A stretch of DNA of 64,000 bases from Butyriboletus loyo (lineage: Eukaryota > Basidiomycota > Agaricomycetes > Boletales > Boletaceae): assembly GCA_038093515.1 (NCBI GenBank), contig JBBPSI010000036.1:62001-126000 (forward strand). Direction: 5' to 3'. The notes beneath the pieces are model-generated. The model saw only the letters and a list, made by a program, of their open reading frames with translations, was not told where the DNA came from and searched no databases. The position numbers and the translations under genes were made by a program. Below are positions 27,467 through 39,903 of this stretch, in pieces (positions within the stretch are counted from its first letter, which is position 1; each line of letters opens with the position of its first letter).

Positions 27467-27576
27467 GGCGCTGCGGCTTGTTCAAAGACCAGAAAAAAAA
27501 AAGGAAGCTAGCCTAATTTCCGCTTTACGGCATTGGTACAATTAACCCTTCATCGGCACCGTCTGCATTCAGATAT
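27467..27576 (-). promoter_or_regulatory. conserved upstream region of transporter copy B
   Basis: Counterpart of 24292-24407, with the same AATTTCCGCTTTACGGCATT block. Compared with copy A, the leader carries a small insertion beside the ATG and a short deletion. Confidence 0.5.
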
Positions 27577-27922
27577 CTCCTCAAAACCCCGCACTCCGCA
27601 GTTACTTTCTGTCGCTCTTCGTGGTCCATAAGGACGGCTGACGAACCCTGTGTAGTTACGTTGTCCCCGGTGTGCGGGCAGAAATGATACCGATGGGCTT
27701 GATAGGTTGATCATCAGATAAGGGACTCATGTGGAGAGTCGGCAAATTATTGCATTGATGCGTGGACAGACTTCGTGGCTTTCGATACATTTTAAAGTTG
27801 GTCTCATTTGTGGTTTCAACTTGTCCGCAATGCAGATTCATTGTTGTGCTGAGTTTTGACGATTACCCATTTGGGCGTTTCAAGCCCCTGACGCGGCTTG
27901 CTTCAGACCACCATCCTCTCCG
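27577..27922. other. divergent intergenic region before RAD52
   Basis: Lies between head-to-head genes (transporter B on minus, RAD52 on plus). No gene seen. Confidence 0.5.
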
Positions 27923-30170
27923 ATGGCAGGCGCGTTCAGCGGACATCTCCTCAACGCATTCAACGGCACCTCCGCTCAACCTAGCACGCCCACCGTCGTC
28001 ACCAGCGGCGCCATGTCTTTCGACGCACGCATGCACGGCACCCCCGTGCCTTCCTTTCCGCCCTTTTTCTCCCCCTCGCCCGTGCCCTTCGGTCTCACCC
28101 CGTTAACCGAAGAAAGCACCGCGGCCAAACAAATCGCTACCCTCCAAGCCAAGCTCAACAAAAAACTCGGTCCCGAATACATCAGTCAACGGCCCGGTCC
28201 CGGTGGCGGTCCGAAGCTCACCTACGCCGAAGGGTGGAAGATTATCAATCTGGCCAACGAGGTGTTTGGGTTTAACGGTTGGAGCTCGAGTATCGTGAGT
28301 GTCGCGACGGATTTCGTGGATTATAGCGAGGAGTCGAAGAGGTTTAATGTCGGGGTGACGGCCATCATACGGGTAACGCTCAGGGATGGGACGTATCACG
28401 AGGATGTTGGGTACGGGTTGTTGGAGAACACCAAGAGCAAGGCGGGTGCCTTGGACAAGGTGAGTTTTCTCTCTTTTGTCTTCGATCTGTCGTTGTGTTG
28501 GAATCGAGAGAGCGGGATGTCGATGTCTACCTCCCTTTTCCCCCCTCCTGGCATGTTTTTTCTAGTGCAAGAAAGAGGCGATCACGGACGCGCTCAAACG
28601 GACCCTTCGAAATTTCGGCAATCTACTCGGGAATTGTCTGTACGACAAATCGTATGCGCAAGAGGTCGTCAAGATCAAGGTTCCTCCCGTGCGTCCTGCC
28701 ATGTTTTCTGTTAAGACGTCTGTCTCACTAACGTCGCTCTCAGGCAAAGCTTGACAAGAACGAGTTGTACCGTCGACCCGAGTTCGAGGAGCGCACACCG
28801 GATGCGCCAGCGGTCCCTGGCCCATCATCGAGTAGTCGCGAGGAACATCGCATCAAAGTAGAGCACGAGGACCATCAGCCTGACACACCCATCACGTATG
28901 TACCGCGACACCTACGTCAAGAGATGGCTGCCGCCGCCGCCCAACAAGCGCAAGCACAAACCCCAGCTCGAGCCCTTACCACGCCACCTCACAGAACGCC
29001 AACGCACTCCCACACACAGGCACAGACATCGACCTCGGGATCAGGATCGTGCGCGACCGGCGCCCTGGCCAATAGTGATCCAGCCTCCGTCGACGCACCG
29101 AAACACAGCGGACTCACGACACCGATTCAAACGCCCGCGCAGGTCGCACGCCCACCTCCCCCACGAGCACCTCCACCGCGGGCTGTCGCGACGTCGCCGC
29201 TTGCTCGGATGCGCAGCGCTCCGGAACGCAACGTATCTTTTACCGAGCCAATGCCAGTTCGGGCGGGCTCCGTGGACACAGCGGACCAGAATATGGGGGA
29301 CACGGTCCAAGGCAGTGGCGACGGCCGCCGCCGCAACGACAAGGACGATGATGAAGACGCGTTTCCGCTCAGCACCCAAGATGATGCATTCCTTGCCACG
29401 GTCGATCTCGGTGAGGGCGATCTCGGACGGCCGATTGATTTTGAGGAAGGCATGGGCGGCGCGGCGTCTGTGTCCGAGCCGGAACTGGATAGCGCAAGGC
29501 AGCTACCCGCTGTACCACCTCGGCCTCAGGTACGTGATCACGCTGAGAGCGGGACGAGCGCGTGGTCGTCGTCTGGTGGGGCTCCCAAGACCAATATGCG
29601 GAACGAAGTGCAAGGCCAGCCCGCTGCAAAACGACCCCCCTTGACCTCGGATCCCAACGCGAGCACAAGCGGCGGGCAGCCACGGCCACAACCCCGAAGT
29701 GGACCACTGAACACCGTGTCCACGAGCATGAGCACGCGCGCAGAGCCCCTAGCACAAGACATCAAACGCCCCCGCCCTTCGATGACCTCGATGGGTGGGT
29801 TTCATTTCCCACCCGGCATGGTACGTCTCTTTTTTTCTTTCTCCCCAAGCGTGGTCATACCTCGCTCACTACAACACCCTGCCTATATGCGCGATCTTTC
29901 ACCCCTCTTCTATTTCACCTTGTCCCATTTTCTCTTATTCATCGGTTTTCCTTTCTTCTGGCGGGCAGAAACCGCCATCGCAACAGCAGCCCCGACAACA
30001 CGCCCAAAAACCTGTGGTACCACCATCCGTCCGGACGACGACGAATACGCTTCAGATGGGACCGACGAACGCGCTCAAGCGCAGTGTAGAGGTGATGCAG
30101 TACGTGTTTTTTTTTGTGTTGGTGTTTCAAGTTGTTTACCGTCTGTGGTCGTGATCGTCTCAGGGTAGGA

Positions 30171-30203
<33 letters not shown>

Positions 30204-30329
30204 TCGACCCGTCCACCGATCCAAGGCATGGGTCTCGCTCAGCAGCAGCAGCAGCAACGACAGAATGCGATCACCCACAGCCTGTCGGATAATAGCGAGG
30301 GTAACGATCCCAAGCGGCTCAAACGTTGA
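27923..30329 (+). CDS. RAD52: DNA recombination and repair protein RAD52
   Basis: Five exons (27923-28459, 28566-28688, 28744-29820, 29969-30099, 30164-30329) give 677 residues. Rad52 anneals single-stranded DNA and loads Rad51 during homologous recombination. The conserved N-terminal domain (about 45-225) contains [68 protein letters not shown], and in exon 2 [19 protein letters not shown] with LYDKSY. The C-terminal two thirds is Pro/Ser/Gln-rich and low in conservation, as expected for the Rad51/RPA-binding part. The last exon encodes a Gly-Ser repeat and a short Gln run. The protein is longer than yeast Rad52 because of this tail, so a further intron inside exon 3 cannot be excluded. Confidence 0.92.
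30168..30201 (+). repeat. hexanucleotide GGCTCA repeat inside the last RAD52 exon
   Basis: About five tandem GGCTCA units encode Gly-Ser pairs. They are followed at 30240-30258 by CAG/CAA codons for a Gln run. Both are typical slippage-prone tracts. Confidence 0.8.
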
Positions 30330-30749
30330 TCGACCTCGACCATCATCCACCGCTTCCTTTTTGTTTTTATTTTTAAATAAATAAATAAAAAACCTTCCGC
30401 ACGCCTATGACGCATACACACTGTACTGTACCACCATTGCATGACTTTCTTCTTCTTCCTCTCCCACTCTTTTTTAATTTTTTTAATTTGGCACTTTGGT
30501 TTTCGACACCAACATACTAGACGGATGGAAAAAAAAAAAAGAACAACCTAAACAGGAACAAGTCCAAAATAAAGTTCATACATGAGATCCGCACAAGGTG
30601 GTTAGAGTACAAGGGTGAAGATGGCTATGAACGCTGTACGTGATGGAACCAAATGATATTCGATAGCTTGCTTCTTTGCATAGACGACGGTGAAGACGGA
30701 TCAGTGGCCAGACTGAACACACTGGATGCATAACAAAAAAAACACAACG
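30330..30749. other. convergent intergenic region
   Basis: Lies between the 3' ends of RAD52 and the next minus-strand gene. It holds AAAT/AATA-rich and poly-A/T tracts (for example 30373-30391 and 30528-30540), probably terminator and polyadenylation regions. Confidence 0.5.
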
Positions 30750-32425
30750 TTAGGTGACGCGCGCCTCGTCCAAACGCGCAAGGTCGTCTCTCGCGCTGAG
30801 CAATACCTCCTGTTAAAAAAAAACACGTCAACACTTGGGCACTTGCTCGGCGCGGCGCAAAGAAAACGCGCTCACCGTGACGAGCGCCTGCCTCGCCTCA
30901 TCCTTGATCTCCTTCCACCGTCGCTCGTACGCCCCCAACAACTGCTCCCACTCGCTTTTCCGACCTATCCCGCCCGTGCGAATGATCGCCCGCAAAACGA
31001 TGATCCCCGAAACCCACTCGACTTCGTCAGCTTCCCATACTGCATCGCGGGCCATCATTTCTGAAAACGTATCCGTCGTTGCGGACGATGGCGGTGGTGG
31101 CGGAGGTACGCTATACGCTAGCTCTTGAGCTGGACGGTGGTGGTAAGTCGTGCTCCCGTTTGCACCCACACTCACACCCACGCCCCCGTTCGCACCTCCG
31201 ACAATGCCAAGTTCGATCGCGGCCGCGTGGATTTGTGCCCACTGCACATAATCCTTGCGCCGCTGTCTATCCACCTTGATCCGCTCCATCTCGTCCGAGA
31301 GTGACCCATGCGTTGTGTTCGTCCCATTCACGCTCGTACCGGTGCTGGTGCCGGTGTTGATGGGGGCCCACACGGAGGACTTGCGAAGGGCGATTTGGAG
31401 AGCGCGAGGGCCAGCAAGAGGACCGGAGACGTCCGTGTGGACAAGTGTGTTTGGGAAAAAGGCACAAGCGTCGACGAAACGGCGGAGGAGCATGAAGAGG
31501 ACGTCGGTCCGGGCGTGCGCCGGGGCGTTCGGAGTAGATGCCGAAGCTGAACCTGAACCGGATGCGGATGCCGAGGTGGATGCCGTGGCAGGCGAGGCGA
31601 GAAGCGACGTCGCAGCATCGAAGAGGGCGTGTATGACAGGCGTCAGCGGCGTCGCGGATGGATGTGCGACGACAAAGGACTGGATGAGCGACGAGAGCGT
31701 GCCTGGGTTAATCGCATGCGTGACCAAGGCATCGCGGAGTGCCAAGGGGGTCACGTTGAGCGCGATCGCGCTTGGCGAGGGAACCTGTGGCAGAACAGGC
31801 AGGGAAGTGTCAAAAGAGAATTTGAGTAGTTGACCGGATGGGCCTGGTTGCGGTTGCTGTTGTGGTGGTTGTGGTTGGGTGGTATGCGCGTGCGAGTGTG
31901 AGTGAGAGTGCGAGTGCGAGCTGGGACCGGGCGCGGTGTCGGGTGCGTCTGAGGGCGAAGCAAAGGACGTCGCGAGGGTTGGACTCCACGTGAAGCTACC
32001 CGACGTCGATGCTGTGGTAGACAGTGAGAAGAAGTTGGCAAACGAGCTGAACACGACGAACCTTTGTCGGAGAGCTTCTTGGGCCTCGTCCGTCCCTCGA
32101 GCTTGCGCCTCGCTCGTCCAACGGTGTTCTTGTACCAATTGTATATTTGCTGATTGAAGGTTCAGCTTACGGATGGCGGGATGCAGTCGAAACTCACCTC
32201 GCGGAATCGCGGTTCAGCTTCGTCGACCCCTTGGAGATCCGGTGGGAGACCGAATCGAGCGAGAAACTCGCTCGCTCGGTCCAATGCAAATTTTTTGGCG
32301 TCGCCTCTGACATGGCCTCTGGTGCGAGTCTCAAAGCCGCTGATGTGACTGCGTAGGAAGACGAGCTGGTCTTCGGTGTACGCCTTGGGCAACCTGGGTT
32401 TGCTTACCCTGGGATCCCCGTCCAT
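30750..32425 (-). CDS. hypothetical fungal protein with low-complexity middle
   Basis: Four exons (32425-32198, 32149-32062, 32011-30876, 30809-30750) give 503 residues. I do not recognise a named family. The N-terminal 105 residues look ordered and basic: KAYTEDQLVFLRSHISGFE, then WYKNTVGRARRKLEGRTRPK. This resembles the opening of hypothetical mushroom proteins with a TEEQ-like helix and an aromatic/basic block, perhaps nucleic-acid binding. Next come His-Ser repeats, a Gln/Pro stretch and Ala/Ser/Gly runs, then helical segments (FMLLRRFVDACAFFPNTLV, EWEQLLGAYERRWKEI) and a 19-residue final exon. Function unknown. The second and third introns were set by frame continuity. Confidence 0.68.
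31880..31922 (-). repeat. tandem His-Ser codon repeat
   Basis: On the minus strand, CACTCN-type hexamers repeat about five times and encode alternating Ser and His in the hypothetical gene around it. Confidence 0.7.
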
Positions 32426-32556
32426 CGTCTAGGATCACTTCAAAGACAGCCTCACGGATCCTTCCCTTCCCCGGAAACTCCCGAAGGATCAGATTCCATT
32501 ATTAATGTGACTGTCTATCATCTAAATTACGGTATAAATCCTAATCCAAATCAAAG

Positions 32557-33814
32557 TCACTCCTCCAAAGGCTTCCGGCACACGACCAGATACATCGGCG
32601 TAAAGAGCTGGCAAATCCGTCAGTCATGGTGTTGCACACACGAAACAACTCGGCTTACTTTGGACTGTCCACCACTGACAAGTGCGTCGCCCGCGATCTT
32701 GAGCGTCTCACAGACCTGCCATGTGCCCTTGGGCACTAGGCCCAGCATCTCGAAGAAACGAAGTCCGGTATGCGTCATAAATTTTCCACTCGAGCTCGTA
32801 CGCCACACCAAGACAAGGTCCCACATCGTCTGGGCTTTGAAAATGTCACCCTCGAGGGGATAATACCATGGAACCTCGTCCGGTCGCTCAGCAAGATCCT
32901 CCTCGTGCTCGACCTCGAACCCAACGGTGGACAGTGCCTTGCGCGCATCCCTTAGCGGACGCATTTCTGGAATGCCATTACCGATCTCTAGTTGGTGCGC
33001 AAGCTCCTTGTGCGAGGGGATGGATGGGTCCCAAGCGTCGGTCATGCACCACTCGTAGACACCAAACTATGCGCGCGATGAGCTCGTGCCGCAAACAAGA
33101 ATGGCAAAACACTCACGACTCCTCCAGGCTTGAGAACCTTTTTGATCTCGCCGTAAATACCCTCCCACGAAGGCGCATGGCAAGTGGCCTCAATAGCATA
33201 CACTGAACCCGCACCTCAGCACCCTAACGCAGCACGAAATGAAAAGCAATACACACCGGCATCAAACGAATTCTCCCCGAATTGCTCCACCAATTTCATA
33301 AAGTCACCCTTGACATATGTGATCTGTTTCTCGAGGCCAGCGCGTTTCGTATACCGCCTCGCCCGCTGAACCTGGAACTCGTTGTTGTTGACACCAACGA
33401 TGTTCACGTCAGCAAAGGCGGCGATCTCGCGTGCAGGGCCTCCAACACCACACCCGACATCGAGTACGCGCATACCAGAACGCAGCTGCATCTGCGCGGC
33501 GAGATAGTGCTCGTGACGAGCGAGCGATTGGTTGAAGCCTTCCCCCTTGTAGAAGCGGGAGAAGTGGAAGGACGAGCCCCATGCGTACTCGTACACCTGT
33601 GTCGCACCGTCATAGTAACCTATAGCGGTCAGCACGAGCGAAAAGGACTAGCAAAAAAAAGGGGGGACGAACCGTTGACAACGTCCGTGTAGCTAAAGAG
33701 ACGGTTGTGGTTGTTAGTCTCGCTCTCCTGGCCGGGGTCCTTTTCCCAAAACTTGGTGTAGTGGCCGATACGCTGTCCGACACGTCCGTCGGCACGTTGC
33801 TCAGTACCCACCAT
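32557..33814 (-). CDS. ERG6: sterol 24-C-methyltransferase
   Basis: Five exons (33814-33673, 33619-33257, 33202-33117, 33066-32659, 32607-32557) give 349 residues. The enzyme transfers a methyl group from S-adenosylmethionine to C-24 of the sterol side chain in ergosterol synthesis, at the endoplasmic reticulum or lipid droplets. Landmarks are [44 protein letters not shown], the SAM-binding motif [51 protein letters not shown] with the [14 protein letters not shown] block, and the C-terminal sterol-methyltransferase region. Length is slightly below the usual 370-380 because the N-terminus is short. An additional upstream exon is possible but not needed. Confidence 0.95.
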
Positions 33815-34927
33815 ATTCTTGGGATGTTATGTCAGTCCAGTCATTGTGCAAGTCAACAAATAAAAGGGCTCACGAGTAGAGAGTGATGGACGAACAGTAA
33901 AGGAAAGGAGAGAGGGAATGAACGAACGAACTTTACCGACCCACTCTTTTTTTAAAGGGTCACGCAGAAATCAGGTCATGTTTCGTATAAAACACGACCA
34001 CGTGCACACGCGGAGATTCACATTTGAAGGTTGCAATTTCCAAATCTAGAAATACACGGTCCAATTTCGCAGTGGAACCGTGCGCAACGTTCTCCCCCGG
34101 CACCCAACCGAACGAGTTTTGTGAGCATGGAACGTCCTTTTGTACGGCGTGTGCAAGGATTTATAAAATGTAGAAGTATGATAGAGATTACGGGTCGTGA
34201 TGAGCATGTAACGTAGTGAACACCAAAGTCTTGAATCAAACAATTGAAGGGTGTCGCCACGAAGGATCGTGGATGTGCTTGCTGCATTGAACCAACTGTT
34301 TATGGACAACCGGCGATAAATCGTTCGTCTTAGCCGAGCCGATAGGCTGATTGATTGTACTGCAAGCTTTGCGAGATGGTGAAGAAGTCCAGCCACCGCT
34401 TGGATCGGACCTTGTCATTGTTGGAAACTGCACTAGACTGCTGTTGTATCTGGAACTGGTCGTTGGGCCGAAGGCACGCTGACCAGCTGGTGCGTCGATC
34501 TATCCCCTTCATTGGAACGATGATATGATTCCCCACCTTGTTCGGGTGCGCTCTTGCTCGAGCGTGTTCGAATTCTTTAGCTGGGGTCGGAGCTTGTTCT
34601 GAAAAACCCTCGGAGCTTGAAGACAACGGCATGATCTGCCGTCATTTCCTGGGAGGTACTGATACTATCAGCGATACAGCGATACGGTCGTCGCTCGTGA
34701 TTTGCTGGACTCGCTGCTTTACGTCCAGTCGAACGCTTCGTCTCGCGTAAAGTGGCACTTTGCACGTACAAGTTGATCATAAGAATGTAAATGCAGCATG
34801 CCAACACCCCAATCGAGTCCTTTTCGCCAATAGCACTTGGCTCCCATGCACGTCGGCGTGTGGGAAAAGGATGAAAGCAACCAGGTATGAATGAATAGAA
34901 CATGGCGATGCTTACTGGAGCCCAACC
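33815..34927. other. divergent intergenic region between ERG6 and the P450 gene
   Basis: No gene seen. It probably contains both promoters, since the flanking genes start away from each other. Confidence 0.5.
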
Positions 34928-37004
34928 ATGTCTACGACGTCCTTCTTACTAGGTGGGTGTGCTCTCGTGCTCGCCGGAAAGTTGGCGTTGGACATCCTCC
35001 GACGGTATCTCGATACACAAAAAGCACCGTTGCCTTGCCCGCTTCCTCCTGGTCCACCGGGAATTCCTTTTATTGGTAACGTGATTGGGGTCAACACAGA
35101 GGCGCCATGGTTCACATACACCGACTGGGCAAAGGCGTACGGTACGAAGGCCATTCGCATCGTTTCACGTCAAACACGTCGGTTGAGACCTCGAGTCATA
35201 CAGGGGATCTAGTATACACCAAACTCTTGGGAAAGCACATCATCATCGTCAGTTCCGAAAAGATCGCAAAGGACCTCCTCGAACATCGTTCCAGGAACTA
35301 CTCTGATCGGCCGTCCCTCGTCACGAATGAACTGTAAGTGGACCGTCTTTGACCACGTTGCACGCGTTGGATGTCTGACTGGTTCGAAGATTCGGAATGG
35401 ATTTCAACTCTGTCCTTTTGCCTTATGGTGACCGATGGCGACTTCATAGACGCTTCTTTCACCAAACATTCCGGGAAAACTCTGTCGCGAGGTTTGCACC
35501 AATGCAGCAACAAAAGTCGTTCCGGCTGTTGCGTCGCTTGCTGGAAAACCCAAGTCAGTACCCGGACCACATCTTCGAGTATGTGACTGCGCAAAAACGT
35601 CCTTGGTTATCGAACCTAATGACAACGTCGCCTCTGACAGATACACAGCATCAATAGTCATGAACGCGGTGTATGACTATGACCCTATCTCTCGCAAGGA
35701 TCCGATGGTGGACATTGTCGAGAAGGTGATCAACGTGATACTTGATGCCCTACGGCCTGACGTATCCATCGTCATCGGTGCCTTTCCTGGACGTGAGTAA
35801 GTCCGCGGTATATTCACCGCACCGTGCAGACAGGTTTGTTCTCAGTCCTCTACCTTCCGTCATGGCTACCTGGGATGTCGTTCAAACGGACCGCTGCTTC
35901 GTCGAGGGTATGGACCAAGGATTGTGTAGAAACGCCGTTCAACTACTCGTTGCAACAGATGGTATGATTGATGATGACTGACGAGAGTGCCTCACTCATC
36001 ATTGTATGCAGAAGTCAGGAAGAGGCGGTTCAAGCATGATATGTGATACCATTCGGAGAGCAGAAGAACAAGGCATCCCTGCGGACTCGGCGTGGATACG
36101 AGGCCTCAAAGAGGCCGCCGCGACGGCGTTCATGGGTAATTTCCACTCTCTCTTGTCCTCTCTTCGTTCAACTCATGCGCTTTTCTCAGCTGCGTCAGAG
36201 ACGGTGCGTTGGTGGTATGGGATCCGTCGACTGACGTCATTAATGACCAAACCCAAAGTCGAATTCAGTCGTAATGACCTTCTTCCTCGTGATGGTTCTG
36301 TTTCCGGATGTTCAGAAAAAGGCGCAGGCGCAGATCGATGGGGTCATTGGCAAGGGCAGATTACCTCGTCTTCAAGACCGACCATTGTTGCCTTACATTG
36401 ATGCGATGCTCCGCGAAACTTTGCGATATAATCCCGTCGCACCTCTTTGTGAGTACAAGTTTGCCTTGTACCGTTTTCATCCAGGTGACGGGCTCTCTGT
36501 GAACTAGCTGTCCCACACGTTGCGGTGGATGCAGATGTCTACGACGGATATTACATACCAAAGGGTGTGTTCGACATCATTCCATGCCCGCATGCACAAA
36601 AGCTAACAGGAGTCAGGTGCCTTCATCATCTCAAACCTCTGGTCGGACTCCCCTCTCCCCATTCATCCGTCGACCTCGTATTGACCTTGCATCTCCTTCA
36701 CAGGTCCATGGCGCACAACGAATGCAAGTACCCCCGGCCGTTTGAATTCCTTCCCGAACGCTTCCTCAACGACGACGGCACACTCAAGCCAGACGACACG
36801 CAAAACATCACATTTGGCTTTGGTCGACGTATATGCGTCGGTAGGCACTTTGCGGACACGTCCGTGTGGTCCGCGATCGCGACCGTCTTGGCGGTGTTTA
36901 CGCTGTCGAAGGCGAGGGACGAGGATGGCCGTGAGGTGCCGGTGGTGCCCAAGTTTACGAGCGGTCTTGCGGTGCAAGTTTATCTATGCTTGCATGCGAA
37001 CTGA
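34928..37004 (+). CDS. cytochrome P450 monooxygenase
   Basis: Eleven exons (34928-35141, 35204-35333, 35390-35578, 35641-35792, 35846-35961, 36012-36135, 36190-36203, 36259-36448, 36508-36564, 36617-36641, 36704-37004) give 503 residues. A hydrophobic N-terminal anchor (FLLGGCALVLAGKLALDIL) and the hinge PLPPGPPGIPFIGN point to the endoplasmic reticulum membrane. P450 landmarks are WRLHRRFFHQTF (helix C), ASET in helix I, ETLR (ExxR, helix K), PRPFEFLPERFL, and the haem loop FGFGRRICVGRHFA with its Cys ligand. The 14- and 25-base exons were found because only they restore ASET and the ISNLWSMAHNE block. It resembles basidiomycete multigene P450s of the O-methylsterigmatocystin-oxidoreductase-like group. 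The substrate is unknown. Confidence 0.9.
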
Positions 37005-37487
37005 TGATGATTGTGATGATATAGACATCCCCTTCCATTCCCCTGCAGCATCGTGCCGCGAGTGGAAGGCGTGGACATGGCGGTGCTCGAACAATTGATG
37101 GTTGCGAGTACGCTCTAACCACGTCGGGTGTGCCGTTGTCGTTTGAGGCGTGATTAATGACTGGTGGGCGAGGAAGAGGATTGGGCGTTTCGACGAGGCT
37201 GTGAAGGACAAGGCATTTTATCATTGCTGTATCATGACGGTTCTGGGGTACACGACATTAACGACGACGACGCAAAAGCAGGCGTCAATGATTTCTTTAA
37301 TGCGATTTCTTATTTTTGCTACTTACCGGTTATCAAGTACTTGACGTCACGAGGTAGACAAGCAGCAACCGGACTTATTAGTACTAGCCGAAGACGGCTC
37401 CCCCGCATGGAGCACCCGAACAGTTCGGCTCAGAGTCTCGGACTGTTGTTGTCGCCCATCACTCACAGTGGTTAACCTGCCAGAGAA
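37005..37487. other. intergenic between P450 and permease
   Basis: A spacer of 483 bases with no gene seen. The two flanking genes run in the same direction. Confidence 0.5.
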
Positions 37488-39903
37488 ATGCACTCCAAAC
37501 GCGCTGATTCTGGCATCCGTTCGCCGTCAGACGAGGTTTCTGGCCATCACGAGAGCCATGAAAATGATCCACTTCTCCCGTTGGATCCGCACATCGCAGA
37601 GAAGAGACTACTGCGCAAACTCGACGCAAGGATCTTACCTATCGCTTGTGTTCTTTACCTGTTTGCATGTGCATCTTTTGACGTTGTCGCTCGCATCCCA
37701 TCTGACTACTAGCACCTATCCAGACCTCGATCGATCGAACTTGGGGAATGCACGCCTTCAAGGGATGCCAGAAGATGTACTCGGAGGCGACCCTACCGGC
37801 GTACTCTTTGATTGGTTGGTTTCAATCTTCTTTATACCTTATGTCAGTCCCATGGCCACGTGCTTATCACTTGTATACTCACAATGCTTGAGATTAGATC
37901 CTGTGCCAGGTACCATGGACAATACTTTCCAAGTATTACGATCCTCGAATATGGATTGGCTGTTCAGCCATCTTATGGGGCCTATGCTCTACACTGATGG
38001 TGAGTAGTTATCTAGAGCTTCACTTGACTGACTTTATAACTGTAAAACATGTATAGTCGACTGCGAATGACTTTGAAGACCTTCTTATCGCACGATTGGG
38101 TCTCGGCGTCTTTGAAGCAGCTTTCGGACCTTCAGTTGTATTGTATTTTTGTATGTCCATGTCCTTGTGTTGCTGGAGCATACACACTCACATCATTCCC
38201 TCAAAGCATTCTACTATACCAAAGCTGAATTCGGCACACGAGTCGCTTCTTGGTTTGGATTTGCCGCCGTTGCTGGCGCATTCGGTGGTCTGCTTGCCTA
38301 TGGGATCCAACATGTCAAGATATCCATTTCGAATTGGAGATTGTTGTTCATCATAGAAGTAGGTTTATTTTCTATTCCCGTCCGATTTACTTGTGAACGT
38401 GCGACAGGGCGTTCCAACAGTACTTCTTGGAGTGTTGTGTTTGTTTATTTTACCGGGGCGACCGGAGTCGACTGATTTTTTGACGCATGCCGAGCGCAAA
38501 CTGGCAATAGAACGTATGAATAGAGGCACAAGTGGAGACACCGGAGCAGTTGTGAATCAAAGTACATATCTCTGCCCTTCCCATCAAACTTCAATCAACT
38601 AATCTGGATTTCAGGACACGTCATCGCTGCCTTCCTGGACTGGAGGGCAAGTTTTCCTGCCATGTACCAACATGCCGCAACTGATCCCGGTTTTAGGTAT
38701 ACATCGCTGGCGTCATGTACTTCGGGCTAAACTGTGCACTTGGCTCCTTGTCGGCTTTTTTACCCACGATCATTGAGACGATGGGCCATTGTATGTCCGT
38801 TCCAGGAAAACTCGGAGAAGAGACTGACCAATCGTGCCATTTCCAGCGGCTGCACTATCGCAGCTCATGACTGTCCCTCCGTATGCGGTAGCCGGTCTGA
38901 TCCTGATGATCGCATCGTATACTTCTGACAGAATCCAGAGCCGTGGGCTCATGGTCGTTTCTGGATGTACGTTGGGAGGGATCGGTTACATGTCAGTCTC
39001 GATTCCGTTTCCTCCGTACCATTTCTGAACGCCCATAAAATTAGGATCCTTCTGGGCGTCACGCAGGAACGCATTCATGTCCGGTATTTTGCCACGTTTT
39101 GCGTCGCCGCAGGCACGTATGCCAGTCTGGGTCTCATTCTCGCATGGTGTAAGTACCCAAGACCTATTGTCATACATCCCATCCATGCCCCGTATGAGAG
39201 GGGGCAATGTCTCTGATCAAACACTTTCCTTCTAGTTGCGCATAACCTGGGATCAGAAACGAAGCGAGCAACGGGTATGCCCCTCTTTGGCGCGATTGGG
39301 CAACTCGGGAGTATTTTGGGGTCACACTTGTACCCCCTGACCGAGGGTCCGACATATTCGTGCGTCGAGGCTACGGTTCCTTCTACGTTATCACGATCGT
39401 AGTACTGACTGAAAATTTCATCGACTGATTTGGTGGATGGTCGACCGCACAGACGCGGGTTTGGAGGTAAGCCACCCGAACGGGGAACCAACGATGTCCG
39501 CATTCACGTGTGACGCTCCTTTCCTTCTCTCATAGTATCCGGCGCCCTCATGTTCTTGGCCGCGTTCTCCGCCTTGGTTCTCACCGTACGTCGTCCCTCA
39601 CTCTCTTCAACGCCTTGCTAATGCCTTTCCCCTCCCCCGCTGATCAGATCTCGTACCGACGGGAGAACGCGCGTCGCGACGCCCAGTTCGGCAAACCTGA
39701 TCGCGATGCACCTGTGGACATGTCCGAGCTGGCCGACAAGGTACGTACACCCCATTCCGTGCAACATCGCGTCCCACAAACAGAGAGGTCGCGGGAGCAA
39801 ACCGATTACTGCATCCTCTCCTTTCCTTCCTCGTGTCTCTTTCTGAAACCGAACTGCGAGCTCATGTGTACGTTAGGCACCCGGGTTCCGATACCTACCG
39901 TAA
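37488..39903 (+). CDS. MFS permease of the allantoate/pantothenate (anion:cation symporter) type
   Basis: Fifteen exons (37488-37668, 37724-37842, 37898-37999, 38057-38150, 38207-38358, 38408-38561, 38615-38646, 38697-38790, 38847-38991, 39045-39148, 39236-39359, 39453-39466, 39536-39585, 39648-39740, 39877-39903) give 494 residues. The layout matches Dal5/Tna1/Liz1-type carriers of organic anions or vitamins. Landmarks are KLDARILPIACVLYLFAYLD, RSNLGNARLQGM, ARLGLGVFEAAFGPSVV, AFYYTKAEFGTRVASWFGFA, NWRLLFIIEGVPTVLLGVL, LPGRPESTDFLTHAER and AHNLGSETKRATGMPLFGAIG. The C-terminal tail, after the last helix, reads SYRRENARRDAQFG. The intron at 38647 starts GCAAGT (GC-AG). Its position 0.5 kb after the P450 suggests, but does not prove, a shared pathway. 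Confidence 0.9.

Noticed and set aside
29041..29755. Long minus-strand and +2 frames opposite RAD52 exon 3
   Set aside because: High GC and codon bias of the true exon create long shadow frames; none carries motifs.
36564..36704. Apparent break in the P450 between the IPKG and MAHNE blocks
   Set aside because: A 25-base exon flanked by two good introns restores ISNLWSMAHNE, so the gene is intact.
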